NCBI RefSeq assembly: GCF_014384905.1
Contig: NZ_JACRSV010000002.1
Coordinates: 558,001 to 622,000, forward strand
Source: Fumia xinanensis
GTDB lineage: Bacteria > Bacillota > Clostridia > Oscillospirales > Ruminococcaceae
Direction: 5' to 3'
DNA length: 64,000 nt
Positions within the stretch are counted from its first letter, which is position 1. The number at the start of each line of letters is the position of its first letter. Positions 25,509 to 34,059 of this stretch are shown in pieces. The notes below the pieces were generated by a model. It was given only the letters and a program-made list of their open reading frames with translations. It ran no database searches and was not told the DNA's origin. Made by a program: the position numbers and the translations under genes.

Positions 25509-26978
25509 TCAGGACCGGACGATTTTGGGGATGCGGAGATTGAGCGCTTCCCGCAGATCGTATTTTTCCACGACGAACTGGCGCACCGTGTCTAGAATCA
25601 GGCAGTAGCATTCCGAAAGGCCGTCGGCAAAGCCTGTGACATCACTGTTTTGCAGACTTTGGAGAGCTTCAAGCGCCTTTTTGTTCAGCTTGTCGATGTT
25701 GCCGCTTTTGATGCGGTAAAAGGCAAAGTAATACCCCCATTGCACCAGCCTTCTGAGCTCTGAGAAAATCGTCCGGAGTGGTTCCAGCTGCAAATGGTTC
25801 AGCAGCAGGTCATAAATATCTCCCAGGGGGATGGCGGCGGAATCCTTAAATCGATGGACCAGCTCCTTTATTTCCTCTGCTGTGAAAAGGGGAGCAGCCA
25901 GCCGCGCGCTGGGGCCAATGGCAAGGGAAAGAAAGTGCAGGGCGTAGATGTAAAGAAGGGTGTCCTGCTTGCTCACCTGGTTTTGCAGAGTGCAGAGCAC
26001 TGTGGAATCATTTGGAATGGTGACCATAGTGCCTTTTACGTTATAGGTTTTTCCAAAACCCAACCGTCCCAGCTGGGCCAGGGCATTGCGCACTGTGAAA
26101 ACGGAAACGCCGTATTCCTTAGCCAAGTCCGCTTCACGGGGAAGGTAGCTGCCGGGTTTATAGGCTCCAGAGCCGATTTTATTTACCAGATCCCGCACGA
26201 TGCGGGTGTAATAGTGGTCCCGGCCTCGGACGGGATTCCACTCGAAGCAGGAACCACCGCCTGTGGGACAGTCGGGAAAGGAGCTTCGAAGCAGATGGAG
26301 GCTGCTGTCTACCTGGCTGGCAAGATTTTCGTACATGGCGGTGAGTTTGCGGTATTTCTGCACCGGATCCGGGCCTTTGAGCATAGCGATCAGCTCTGTG
26401 ACCATGGGGGAGGTAGTGCGAAGTGTGAGGCCGGTGAAAGGATACTGGTCTTCGATAAAAAAGTTGGCGCGGCCGTGGAGCTCGATGGCGGAGTACACGT
26501 CAGCAAAAAGAGGGTTCCCGCTGTGGTGCAGCACGTCCTGAAACAAGCCGGACACCGCTCGCCAGCCTCCCACTTCCAGGCCCATCCGGTCCACCTTCAT
26601 GGCCTTTTTATAGTAGGGGAGCTCTTCCACAGGGCAGTTCCAGGAGGAAAAGGTCAGAAGCTGTGGAAGGAGCAGCGTCATGGTCTGGTAGACCTGTCTC
26701 ACGTCGTCCTCTGCGGCCAGGACTGCCAAGACTGCCGCCTCTGGTTCCAGCACAGTCCCTTTTTGGCAGATCACGGGGGCTTTTCGAGGTTCAACTTTGA
26801 TCAGGCCCTCTTTTTTCAGGGCGTCTAATACCTCATTTATGGTGCGGATGCCCACCTGGTATTCCTGACAGAGTTTCCGACTGGAGGAAAGGCGGCTCCC
26901 CGGCTGGAGCTGCCCGGTGAGGATCCGTTCTTTCAAGTTTTGGTACACGTAAGAAAATCGCGTGGCTTTTTCTTCCAA
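25509..26978 (-). CDS. Double GntR-type regulator
   Basis: 489 residues with two GntR winged helices. The first is near 8-70 (LKERILTGQLQPGSRLSSSR, then KLCQEYQVGIRTINEVLDAL). The second is near 258-320 (IVRDLVNKIGSGAYKPGSYL, then READLAKEYGVSVFTVRNAL). Each is followed by a helical region of about 170 residues with no recognisable ligand motif. Normal GntR regulators have one helix-turn-helix of about 70 residues plus one effector domain, so this looks like an internal duplication of a whole regulator. The Met start is at 26978 with GGAGG a few bases upstream. It is divergent from the signalling cluster at 27565, which it may control through the repeats at 27169-27230. Confidence 0.75.
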   Translation of the reverse strand: MEEKATRFSYVYQNLKERILTGQLQPGSRLSSSRKLCQEYQVGIRTINEVLDALKKEGLIKVEPRKAPVICQKGTVLEPEAAVLAVLAAEDDVRQVYQTMTLLLPQLLTFSSWNCPVEELPYYKKAMKVDRMGLEVGGWRAVSGLFQDVLHHSGNPLFADVYSAIELHGRANFFIEDQYPFTGLTLRTTSPMVTELIAMLKGPDPVQKYRKLTAMYENLASQVDSSLHLLRSSFPDCPTGGGSCFEWNPVRGRDHYYTRIVRDLVNKIGSGAYKPGSYLPREADLAKEYGVSVFTVRNALAQLGRLGFGKTYNVKGTMVTIPNDSTVLCTLQNQVSKQDTLLYIYALHFLSLAIGPSARLAAPLFTAEEIKELVHRFKDSAAIPLGDIYDLLLNHLQLEPLRTIFSELRRLVQWGYYFAFYRIKSGNIDKLNKKALEALQSLQNSDVTGFADGLSECYCLILDTVRQFVVEKYDLREALNLRIPKIVRS

Positions 26979-27168
26979 GGGGAGGCCTCCTTGTTCTTAA
27001 TAGCTGGATTTTAAACCCAGCAGGCCGAGTTTCTTCATAGAAATTGTTTAGGTACAGAGCTGTATATCCTGCGGAATAAGCGCGGTCAGGCTCCTCAGAC
27101 GTGAGGCAAATCAGATGCCCAGCGGTTTGACGGATCCCGGACAAGGGGTCTGTTTGGACAGATTACTT

Positions 27169-27230
27169 AATACTATACACTACTTAAAAATTTTTTTCAA
27201 TACTATGTGTATACGTGTGCAGATAGTATC
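27169..27230. promoter_or_regulatory. Candidate operator between the GntR gene and the signalling cluster
   Basis: AATACTAT occurs twice (27170-27177 and 27200-27207); TATACAC at 27174-27180 is inverted as GTGTATA at 27207-27213; ATAGTAT follows at 27223-27229. Repeats of this kind suit a GntR dimer, or a tandem two-headed protein. The rest of the 586-bp gap 26979-27564 holds the promoter below and no gene. Confidence 0.45.
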
Positions 27231-27259
27231 TTGTTTGAGATGGTGCTTTCTATTATAAT
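27231..27259 (+). promoter_or_regulatory. Candidate promoter of the signalling cluster
   Basis: TTGTTT at 27231-27236, 17 bp, TATAAT at 27254-27259, immediately downstream of the candidate operator. It implies a 5' leader of about 300 bases before the first gene; I recognise no riboswitch in it. Confidence 0.45.
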
Positions 27260-27564
27260 AAAATAAAATGTGAGTTTTTTTGCCAACTGGAGAAAAATTT
27301 GTCGAAAAATGCGACAGAGCCGCCATAGGCGGCCTATAGGCGAGATTTCTGGCGAGGCTTCTCTGAGCAGGAGAAAGACTCTTCAGAAAATGCAAGTGGA
27401 ATGACCAGGGGGAGAAGAATACGGATTCTAGGTGGCTGCTTACACGGGGCCTATTGCAGCGCCTGTTCACCACAGGGAAATTAACTAGCATCAAAGAATT
27501 ATTTTGCAGACAGATCACCTGACGGCGCAATGCTCAGACAGATTGAAAGCGGGAGGGAGAACAG

Positions 27565-29085
27565 ATGAAGCAAAAAACGGAGCAGGGGCATCTTACAGCC
27601 AGATATCGCCTTTTCACCTTTTTTGTGCTGGTGCTTTTGGCGATGATTGCAGTCGCCGGCTTGTGGGGATCTCAGCGGATTCTGCTGAAAAACGCGGCGC
27701 GTATGGGACAGAATCTGGCTCAGAGCTATGCCTCCGACGAGCAGCACCATATTGAGATCTACCAAAATGTCATTCGCATGGGAATGACCTACTTGGAGGA
27801 TTACACCGCCGCCGGCGCCTCCTATGAAAAGATAGAAAGCTGGATGATCGATTTTTTCCAGAAGGCGGCAGATGCCACAGGGGAAGGCAACATCACTTTC
27901 TACGCCATCGTGGATGAAAAAATCATCGCCTCCCAGCCTTTTGAGGGGATAGAGCAGTACGATTTTCGACAAGCTACCTGGTATCAGCAGGCCATAGACG
28001 CCCGGGGCCAGGTGATTTTTACCGATGCCTACAAGAGCGTCACTGGCAGACAGGTGGTCACAGTGGCGGCGGCCAGCCCTAAAAGCGGAAACATCATTGT
28101 CATCGACCTGTTTACCGAAAACTTTGAGCACTACCATAAGAATCTGTCCTTGATAGAGGACGGAGCTTACTATCTGTGCGATTCCAGCGGAAATCTCCTG
28201 TTTTACAGCGCGCCGTTTGACGTGGACGAGGCGGCAATGGAAAATTACGTCAAAAGCGTTGTTTACAAGGCAAGTACCGGAGAGCAGCTGGAAAACGGAA
28301 AGGAATCCTTTCGGGATTTAAATGGTAAGGCCCGCGGCCTTTATTACTACCAGATGCCAAACGGCTGGCTTTCCATCCTTTCGGTGCCGCGTGCGGTTTT
28401 GCTGGAAGGAATGGGGGTGGTGGTCACCTGGTATGCTGTCCTCATGGTTGTATTTTTAACGGCGTCAGTGGCCTATTGGCTGCGGGAAGGCCGTCTGAAC
28501 AAGACCATTGAGCGGACCAACGACACCATCAGGGTGCTGGGCAACTCCTACTATGCCATATACCGCGTCGATGTAGATAAAGGCGAGTATGAGATGACCA
28601 AAGGCTCCGATTACGCGCGGCAGAAGCTCCCATATAAAGGAAGCTACGAGGCGCTGCCGGAAACCGAGGAGCAAAATTCAGCGGCGGCGGATGTTTTGCA
28701 GGGCAGGCATATATTGCTGGTTGAAGATAATCCCCTCAATATGGAAATTACAGCCGAACTTTTAAAAATGAGAGGAGCACAGGTGACTCCCGCCGCCAAC
28801 GGCAGAGAAGCGGTAGAAGCTTTCGAAAAATCGGAACCTGGGTTCTTTGACGGAATCCTGATGGATATGCAGATGCCGGAGATGGACGGCTGTGAGGCGG
28901 CACGGGCTATCCGAAACTTGAACCGTCCCGACGCGAGGGCGGTGCCCATTGTAGCACAGACGGCCAATGCCTTTGCTGAGGATATTTCCCGCACTGAACA
29001 GGCGGGCATGAACGCCCATCTCTCAAAACCCATTGACATGGAACAGCTCTGTTGCATATTAGAGGAACTGTTTACCAAACGGTGA
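27565..29085 (+). CDS. Membrane sensor with Cache-type domain and receiver domain, kinase core missing
   Basis: 506 residues. Membrane helix near 15-33 (LFTFFVLVLLAMIAVAGLWG), extracellular Cache-like region about 35-285 with YDFRQATWYQQAIDARGQV, second helix near 290-312, then a PAS-like stub (VLGNSYYAIYRVDVDKGEYEM). This passes directly into a receiver domain (HILLVEDNPLNMEITAELL) with phosphoacceptor Asp434 in MDMQMPEMDG and the late SKPID lysine. No HisKA H-box and no HATPase N/G boxes are present. Hybrid kinases of this type normally have about 250-300 residues of kinase between PAS and receiver, so an in-frame internal deletion is likely. It would be a receiver without its own kinase, ahead of an HD-GYP/GGDEF gene. 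Confidence 0.75.
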   Translation: MKQKTEQGHLTARYRLFTFFVLVLLAMIAVAGLWGSQRILLKNAARMGQNLAQSYASDEQHHIEIYQNVIRMGMTYLEDYTAAGASYEKIESWMIDFFQKAADATGEGNITFYAIVDEKIIASQPFEGIEQYDFRQATWYQQAIDARGQVIFTDAYKSVTGRQVVTVAAASPKSGNIIVIDLFTENFEHYHKNLSLIEDGAYYLCDSSGNLLFYSAPFDVDEAAMENYVKSVVYKASTGEQLENGKESFRDLNGKARGLYYYQMPNGWLSILSVPRAVLLEGMGVVVTWYAVLMVVFLTASVAYWLREGRLNKTIERTNDTIRVLGNSYYAIYRVDVDKGEYEMTKGSDYARQKLPYKGSYEALPETEEQNSAAADVLQGRHILLVEDNPLNMEITAELLKMRGAQVTPAANGREAVEAFEKSEPGFFDGILMDMQMPEMDGCEAARAIRNLNRPDARAVPIVAQTANAFAEDISRTEQAGMNAHLSKPIDMEQLCCILEELFTKR

Positions 29086-29111
29086 CTGAAATAACCTAAA
29101 GGATGAAACAT

Positions 29112-31226
29112 ATGACAGACAAAGAAAAATGCCACAAACAGAAAATCCTTATTGCCGACGACTCAGAGATGAACCGCTTCATTTTGGCCGCCATGTTGGA
29201 GGAAGAATACACTGTTATTGAGGCGAAGAACGGATTGGAGGCGGTGGCTGCCCTGCAGGATATGGAGGCAGGTGTCGATTTGGTGCTGCTGGACATCGTG
29301 GCACCGGAAATGAACGGCTTCCAGGTGCTGACGGCCGTGAAACAGCACCGCTGGGGCGAACAGGTGCCGATTATCGTGATTTGGGCGGAAAACAGCCCTG
29401 TCTGCGTGGAACGGGCTTACGAGCTGGGAGCATCTGACTATATCAGGCGTCCTTTTGAGGCGGAGGCGGTTCGGCGGAGGGTGGCGGATACCCTGAGGCT
29501 GCGCGCCAAGCAGAAACAGCTTGTACAGCTGATCGCGGACCAGATCTACGAAAAAGAAAAGACCAGCAATCTCATGGTGGGCATTCTCAGCCATATTGTC
29601 GAGCTCCAATACGGTGAAAGCGACCTGCACTTGATGCACATCCAAACCATCACAGAGATGCTGCTCAAGCGTCTGGTGGAGAAGACTGACCGATATGCCC
29701 TGTCCCAGGCGGATATTTCCATCATTTCCGCTGCCTCCGTCCTCCACGACATTGGGAAAATATCTGTTCCAGGCGAAATTCTGAACAAGCCCGGAAAGCT
29801 TACTCCGGAAGAGTTTGAGCAGATAAAAAGCCATGCGGCGGCAGGGGCCCGCCTGCTCAGGCGGCTGCCTCTCTACCAGGATGAACCGCTCATCCAGACT
29901 GCCTGTGAAATCTGCCACTGGCACCACGAGCGGTATGACGGCGGAGGTTATCCCGACGGGCTCATCGGGGAGAAAATTCCCATTGCCGCTCAGGCGGCGG
30001 CAATTGCCGATGTATACGTAGCTTTGATTGGCGAGCGGGTCTACAAAAAGGCGTTTTCACACGAAACCGCCCTTCGGATGATCCAAAACGGGGAGTGCGG
30101 TCAATTTAATCCCCTGCTGCTGGAATGCCTCAACGATATCTCCGGAACGCTGCGGCAGGAGTGGAAGGTTGATCTTCTGGGCCGTGAGTTCCGCTGGAAG
30201 CTGGAAAACACTGTGGCTGAGCTGCTTCGAGATAATGGGCTGTCGGCTTCGAAGCGGATCATTCGCCTGATGGAAGAGGAGCGGGATAAAAAGCGATTTT
30301 TCGATTCTCTGACCAAGGAGGTTCAATTCGAATATACTGTCACGCCGTCGATGATATGCTTTTCCGATTGGGGCGCCGCTTATCTGGGGCTGGACAAAGT
30401 GGTCATGGACCCCGCTGGAAATAAGCTGTTTCGGGATCTGTTGGGGGAGGAAAACCTGCATCAGTTGAGCCGAGCCGTCCGCCAGACTGCGCCCCAGCAT
30501 CCGGATGTTCAGCACAACTGCCAGATACGGATGAAAGGAGAGCTGCGCTGGTGCCGCGTCATCTGCCGGACGCTTTGGTCCAAGGAAGAACCGTCTCAGT
30601 TCCTGGGGGCCATCGGAAAGCTTTTGGACATCAATGAAGAGTACACCAAAATGCTCCAATGGCAGTACCGGGCCTCCTGCGATATGCTGACCGGCCTTTT
30701 GAATAAGGCTGCGGTCCGGGAGAAAGTGCAGCAGCGGCTTTTGCAGTATCCTGACCAGCGGTTTGTGATGCTTATGGCAGATGTGGACCGGTTCAAGGAA
30801 ATCAACGATACACGGGGACATACCTTCGGCGACCGGGTTTTAAAATACATTGCCAAAAGGCTCAAGCAGCGTATCCGAGGCAGCGATATTGCTGCGCGAG
30901 CCGGCGGGGATGAGTTCCTGATTTTTGTCCAGTATGATGAGAATCCAGACGCCATCGTCAAAAGAGTGTTCGCAGACCTGCCCCGGGAATATGAGGGGCA
31001 CCCCGTTTCGGTGAGCATGGGAGCTGTGACCACGATTGGAGCGGGAAGACAATATGAAGTTCTGTTTCACAGGGCGGACCAAGCCCTTTACGCCGCCAAA
31101 AATGCCGGACGGGGAAGGTTTTGCTTTTATGACGACTCAATGCGGGGCCTGCTCTCTCCGAGGGCCGGCGCTGACAGAAAGAGAGCGTTTATTTGCGCTG
31201 AAGCGGAAGAAGAGGACGAACAATGA
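29112..31226 (+). CDS. Receiver-HD-GYP-PAS-GGDEF c-di-GMP protein
   Basis: 704 residues from the ATG at 29112; the ATG at 29103 directly abuts the AAAGG element, so the second start has better spacing. Domains: receiver (about 10-125, Asp61 in LLDIVAPEMNG); HD-GYP-like phosphodiesterase (about 165-340) with VLHDIGKI and HHERYDGGGYPDG, where the middle GYP triplet is present; PAS-like region (about 415-535); GGDEF cyclase (about 545-690) with ARAGGDEFLIF. Having both synthesis and degradation motifs of cyclic di-GMP in one receiver-controlled protein is common in Clostridia. It overlaps the downstream Hpt gene by four bases. Confidence 0.85.
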   Translation: MTDKEKCHKQKILIADDSEMNRFILAAMLEEEYTVIEAKNGLEAVAALQDMEAGVDLVLLDIVAPEMNGFQVLTAVKQHRWGEQVPIIVIWAENSPVCVERAYELGASDYIRRPFEAEAVRRRVADTLRLRAKQKQLVQLIADQIYEKEKTSNLMVGILSHIVELQYGESDLHLMHIQTITEMLLKRLVEKTDRYALSQADISIISAASVLHDIGKISVPGEILNKPGKLTPEEFEQIKSHAAAGARLLRRLPLYQDEPLIQTACEICHWHHERYDGGGYPDGLIGEKIPIAAQAAAIADVYVALIGERVYKKAFSHETALRMIQNGECGQFNPLLLECLNDISGTLRQEWKVDLLGREFRWKLENTVAELLRDNGLSASKRIIRLMEEERDKKRFFDSLTKEVQFEYTVTPSMICFSDWGAAYLGLDKVVMDPAGNKLFRDLLGEENLHQLSRAVRQTAPQHPDVQHNCQIRMKGELRWCRVICRTLWSKEEPSQFLGAIGKLLDINEEYTKMLQWQYRASCDMLTGLLNKAAVREKVQQRLLQYPDQRFVMLMADVDRFKEINDTRGHTFGDRVLKYIAKRLKQRIRGSDIAARAGGDEFLIFVQYDENPDAIVKRVFADLPREYEGHPVSVSMGAVTTIGAGRQYEVLFHRADQALYAAKNAGRGRFCFYDDSMRGLLSPRAGADRKRAFICAEAEEEDEQ

Positions 31227-31585
31227 CGTTGAAGCAATGCTATAAGGCTTTGGAAGGGGATTACAGCGGTACGTTAGCCCGGCTGTACAGCGAACAGATG
31301 GTGCAGAAATTCCTGCTTCGTTTTTTGGAAGATCAAAGCTATGAGCAACTGTGGCGATCCTTTGAGAACCATGACTACGAATCCGCTTTTCAGGCTGCCC
31401 ACATCTTGAAAGAGAGCGCCCAGGTTCTGGGGCTCTTGAGGCTCTTTTCCTCCAGTGAGGCGCTGGCGGAAGCTTTGCAAAACGGGGAAAGCCATAACAG
31501 TGAGGTGTATATGGGGCATGTGGCGGCGGATTATCAGCAGACATTGAATGCAATCCGTCAGTACCAGATGGAATGGGATGCGTGA
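31223..31585 (+). CDS. Hpt-like phosphotransfer protein
   Basis: 120 residues, helical. AAHILKESAQVLGLLRLF matches the Hpt motif (HxLKGxxxxLG) with phospho-accepting His60; the usual Gly after Lys is Glu here. The ATGA overlap with the preceding gene suggests translational coupling. Together with the two receiver proteins upstream it completes a phosphorelay that lacks a kinase in the window. Confidence 0.68.
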   Translation: MTLKQCYKALEGDYSGTLARLYSEQMVQKFLLRFLEDQSYEQLWRSFENHDYESAFQAAHILKESAQVLGLLRLFSSSEALAEALQNGESHNSEVYMGHVAADYQQTLNAIRQYQMEWDA

Positions 31586-31687
31586 GAGAAATCCGGTTTT
31601 CCGAACATCACAAAACGGCGCTGTAAGGTCCGTTGCTTTTTCGCCTTCTCGATGCTGCACTGATAAAAACGGCGGGGAGGGAGATAA

Positions 31688-31816
31688 ATGGACGAGGTGA
31701 GGCTGAAAAGAGCGCCGCGTCGGCTGAAAAAAGAGGAATTGAGGCTGCGGTACGGAAGCGATACACCTGAGAAAGGCCTTGTTAGGGATGCTTATTTTTC
31801 CAACGGGAGGACCTGA
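31688..31816 (+). CDS. Small open frame upstream of a J-domain-like frame
   Basis: 42 codons with a strong ribosome site (GGAGGGAGATAA before ATG), beginning MDEVRLKRAPRRLKKEELRL, highly basic and acidic. It ends in TGA at 31814 and is in the same frame as the J-domain-like frame at 31871. The two may be parts of one gene split by a stop codon, or this may be an independent small protein. Confidence 0.35.
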   Translation: MDEVRLKRAPRRLKKEELRLRYGSDTPEKGLVRDAYFSNGRT

Positions 31817-31870
31817 TGTCCGGTATCCTTTTGTATCGCTCCGTGCCATGGATCGGGAGGCGTTTCGCAG

Positions 31871-32215
31871 GTGCAGGCCGAATTTTACGCCGATCTCTGC
31901 GCCGTTTTTGGGCGGAAGGTTCCCGCCGGGACGGGAGCGCATGTTTATGACCCGCGGCTGCTGGCCCAAATGGGGCTCCCGCCGCAGACGGGGCAGACAG
32001 AGATAAAAAGCCGGTTCAGTTCTCTGGCCAAGGAGCTCCATCCTGACTGCGGCGGCGACGAAGATCCGTTCATTCGCCTCGTGGAGGCCTACCGGAAGTT
32101 GATGGCGTGGAGTGAACGGGTTTGGGTTCTGCCCGGATTGATTTTGTACGATATAAATACGGTTTTGTTCCTAGGGGCGGCAGCGGAGGTAAAAGTTTCA
32201 CAAATTCTTTATTGA
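31871..32215 (+). CDS. J-domain-like small protein, possibly 5'-truncated
   Basis: 114 residues from a GTG with GGGAGG upstream. The segment IKSRFSSLAKELHPDCGGDE followed by PFIRLVEAYRKLM has the HPD tripeptide and flanking helices of a J domain, which stimulates DnaK-type chaperones. The frame is open upstream back to the TGA at 31814, and the first helix of a normal J domain is weak, so this may be a degraded gene. The C-terminal 30 residues are hydrophobic and probably not conserved. Confidence 0.45.
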   Translation: MQAEFYADLCAVFGRKVPAGTGAHVYDPRLLAQMGLPPQTGQTEIKSRFSSLAKELHPDCGGDEDPFIRLVEAYRKLMAWSERVWVLPGLILYDINTVLFLGAAAEVKVSQILY

Positions 32216-32240
32216 AAACGTTTACACTTTGGGGTAAGAT
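32212..32240 (+). promoter_or_regulatory. Sigma-A promoter overlapped by a cre (CcpA) site
   Basis: TTGAAA at 32212-32217, 17 bp, TAAGAT at 32235-32240. TGAAAACGTTTACA at 32213-32226 matches the cre consensus TGWAANCGNTNWCA at every position and covers the -35 box, so catabolite repression of the downstream GH172 gene is predicted. Confidence 0.8.
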
Positions 32241-32272
32241 AAGGGTAAAAGAACCGAAAGGATGAGTGAAAT

Positions 32273-33376
32273 ATGGATTTTTTGAGCAGCATGTCCTCCC
32301 TGCCCCTGGTGAACGGGGGCAGAAGCCGCGCCGTTACCGGTGAAAATCCTAAGGGTGAAAAAGGCGCAGGAGGGAAGGAAGCAAGCAATCTGGGGCCTTC
32401 ACGGAAAGGACGGCCCTGTTATCCTTTAGTTAAGGCGGGGGAGACGGTGACTCTCTGTGACATCGAGGGACCGGGTGTCATCCAGCACATTTGGATGACG
32501 GCGCCGGGAAAAACCAACGACCAAAATCCCTTCGTCCTTAGGGATTTGATTCTCCGCATCTACTGGGACGGAGAGGAAATCCCATCGGTGGAATGCCCTC
32601 TGGGGGATTTTTTCTGCCTGGGGTTCGGTCAGGGATACCATGTCAACTCGCTGCCCATCGCCGTTAACCCCAACCGGGGGATGAACTGCTATTTCGCCAT
32701 GCCCTTTCATAAATCCGCCCGGGTGACCGTTGAAAACCAAAACGAACTGGACATCACGGCGCTGTTTTACCAGTTTGACTACACCCTCTATGACGAGCTG
32801 CCGAAAAACACCGCTACCTTCCACGCCCAGTGGCGGCGGCAGAATCTCACCGAAAAAGGAAAGGACTATGTGATACTTGATGGGGTCGAGGGGCAGGGAC
32901 AGTACGTGGGTACCTTTCTCTGCCTGTCTGCACTGGAGCGGTACTGGTGGGGCGAAGGGGAAGTAAAGTTCTACTTGGACGGGGACAAAGACTATCCCAC
33001 CATCTGCGGCACCGGCACCGAGGATTATTTTGGCGGCGCGTGGAGCTTTGCCTCCTATCCAGAGGGAAAATGTGTGGAAACTACCTATCAGACCCCCTTC
33101 CTTGGCTACCCCTATTATTCTGTGAAGGACGGGACAGTAGAAAACCCCTATCACGACGATTCCTGCCCGCCTATGCGGAGTTTTTACCGATTCCACATTA
33201 TGGATCCCATCCGGTTTTCACAAAACCTTAAGGTGACCATCCAGCAGATTGGTGTCAGCCATCGGGGGCTCTTTGAGCGGCAAGACGACGTTTCCACCGT
33301 GGCATACTGGTATCAGCTGGAGCCTCACAAGGCGTTCCCGCCCTTCCCGGATCGGTTTAGCCGATGGCCCAGATAA
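32273..33376 (+). CDS. DUF2961/GH172-family glycoside hydrolase
   Basis: 367 residues without signal peptide, so cytoplasmic. DUF2961 features include GPGVIQHIWMT near residue 65, RIYWDGEEIPSVECPLGDFF near 95-114 with the catalytic-region acidic residues, and ICGTGTEDYFGGAWSF near 245. GH172 enzymes cleave fructofuranosides and arabinofuranosides; the exact sugar cannot be read. The start ATG at 32273 is preceded by GAAAGGATG. A cre site at the promoter supports a role in use of non-preferred sugars. A terminator follows at 33543. Confidence 0.82.
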   Translation: MDFLSSMSSLPLVNGGRSRAVTGENPKGEKGAGGKEASNLGPSRKGRPCYPLVKAGETVTLCDIEGPGVIQHIWMTAPGKTNDQNPFVLRDLILRIYWDGEEIPSVECPLGDFFCLGFGQGYHVNSLPIAVNPNRGMNCYFAMPFHKSARVTVENQNELDITALFYQFDYTLYDELPKNTATFHAQWRRQNLTEKGKDYVILDGVEGQGQYVGTFLCLSALERYWWGEGEVKFYLDGDKDYPTICGTGTEDYFGGAWSFASYPEGKCVETTYQTPFLGYPYYSVKDGTVENPYHDDSCPPMRSFYRFHIMDPIRFSQNLKVTIQQIGVSHRGLFERQDDVSTVAYWYQLEPHKAFPPFPDRFSRWPR

Positions 33377-33542
33377 ATGAGCCTTTGCACACGCTGGCTT
33401 GATGCGCCGGTTTTGCCTGAGGGGAGCCGAAATGGGGAGCGTCCATGCCCCTTGCTTTCTCTGGCTGGAGAACCGGACGGACAACCGAATGCCCAAGCGG
33501 GAGGAAAGCCCAATTACAGCAAAATTTTACATGATGACGGTT

Positions 33543-33576
33543 AAAACACCGAAGCCTGTGGGCTTCGGTGTTTTTT
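33543..33576 (+). terminator. Rho-independent terminator downstream of the GH172 gene
   Basis: AACACCGAAGCC-TGTG-GGCTTCGGTGTT followed by TTTT. It lies 167 bp after the stop codon in the 683-bp gap 33377-34059. Confidence 0.88.
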
Positions 33577-33816
33577 GTGAGAAGCCGCAGATGCTTTTGG
33601 CTAATCGCTTTTTGAGTATTAATTTTACATCTATTAAGGAAAAAGCAGTTTTGATGCAAAAATAAATAGTATAACAACTATTATATCGTATTATATTTAC
33701 TTTTTTATCAATAAAAAACTATAAAGTAAAAATAATACGGTTGATTTATGTTAATTTTTCATTAAAATAAAAGAGTACAATAGATTACTATGTTTTTTAG
33801 AAAAGTGAATTAGTTC

Positions 33817-33870
33817 GACATAATCTACATAATATCATTTGAAAATTGCCGCGTATTTATAGATTATGTC
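33817..33870. promoter_or_regulatory. Inverted repeat in the AT-rich region before the giant surface gene
   Basis: GACATAATCTA at 33817-33827 and TAGATTATGTC at 33860-33870 are perfect 11-bp inverted arms, 32 bp apart. They lie in a 400-bp AT-rich stretch (33660-34059) upstream of the hexosaminidase gene. A further GACATAA follows at about 33886. The likely role is an operator; I could not define the promoter. Confidence 0.45.
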
Positions 33871-34059
33871 TATTTTTATGCGCTTGACATAAAAGTTGAA
33901 TTATAAAGTGTTTTGACCTAATGAACGAAAAGCTGTGATAGCTGGAGAAAGTCCTGACAAATAGGCTTAGAAGAATAATTGAGGAAGTATGGAAACTGCC
34001 TGGCGAATGGAAGGAGTTTAGGCAGTTTTACATAAATTGTGACAAAGGAGATAGTTGAG

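Noticed and set aside
27260..27564. Cyclic-di-GMP or other riboswitch in the 300-base leader of the signalling cluster
   Set aside because: I looked for GEMM-type conserved bases because the operon handles c-di-GMP but found no matching core.
33884..33907. TTGACA followed by TATAAA upstream of the giant gene as a promoter
   Set aside because: The spacer is only about 12 bp, too short for a sigma-A promoter.
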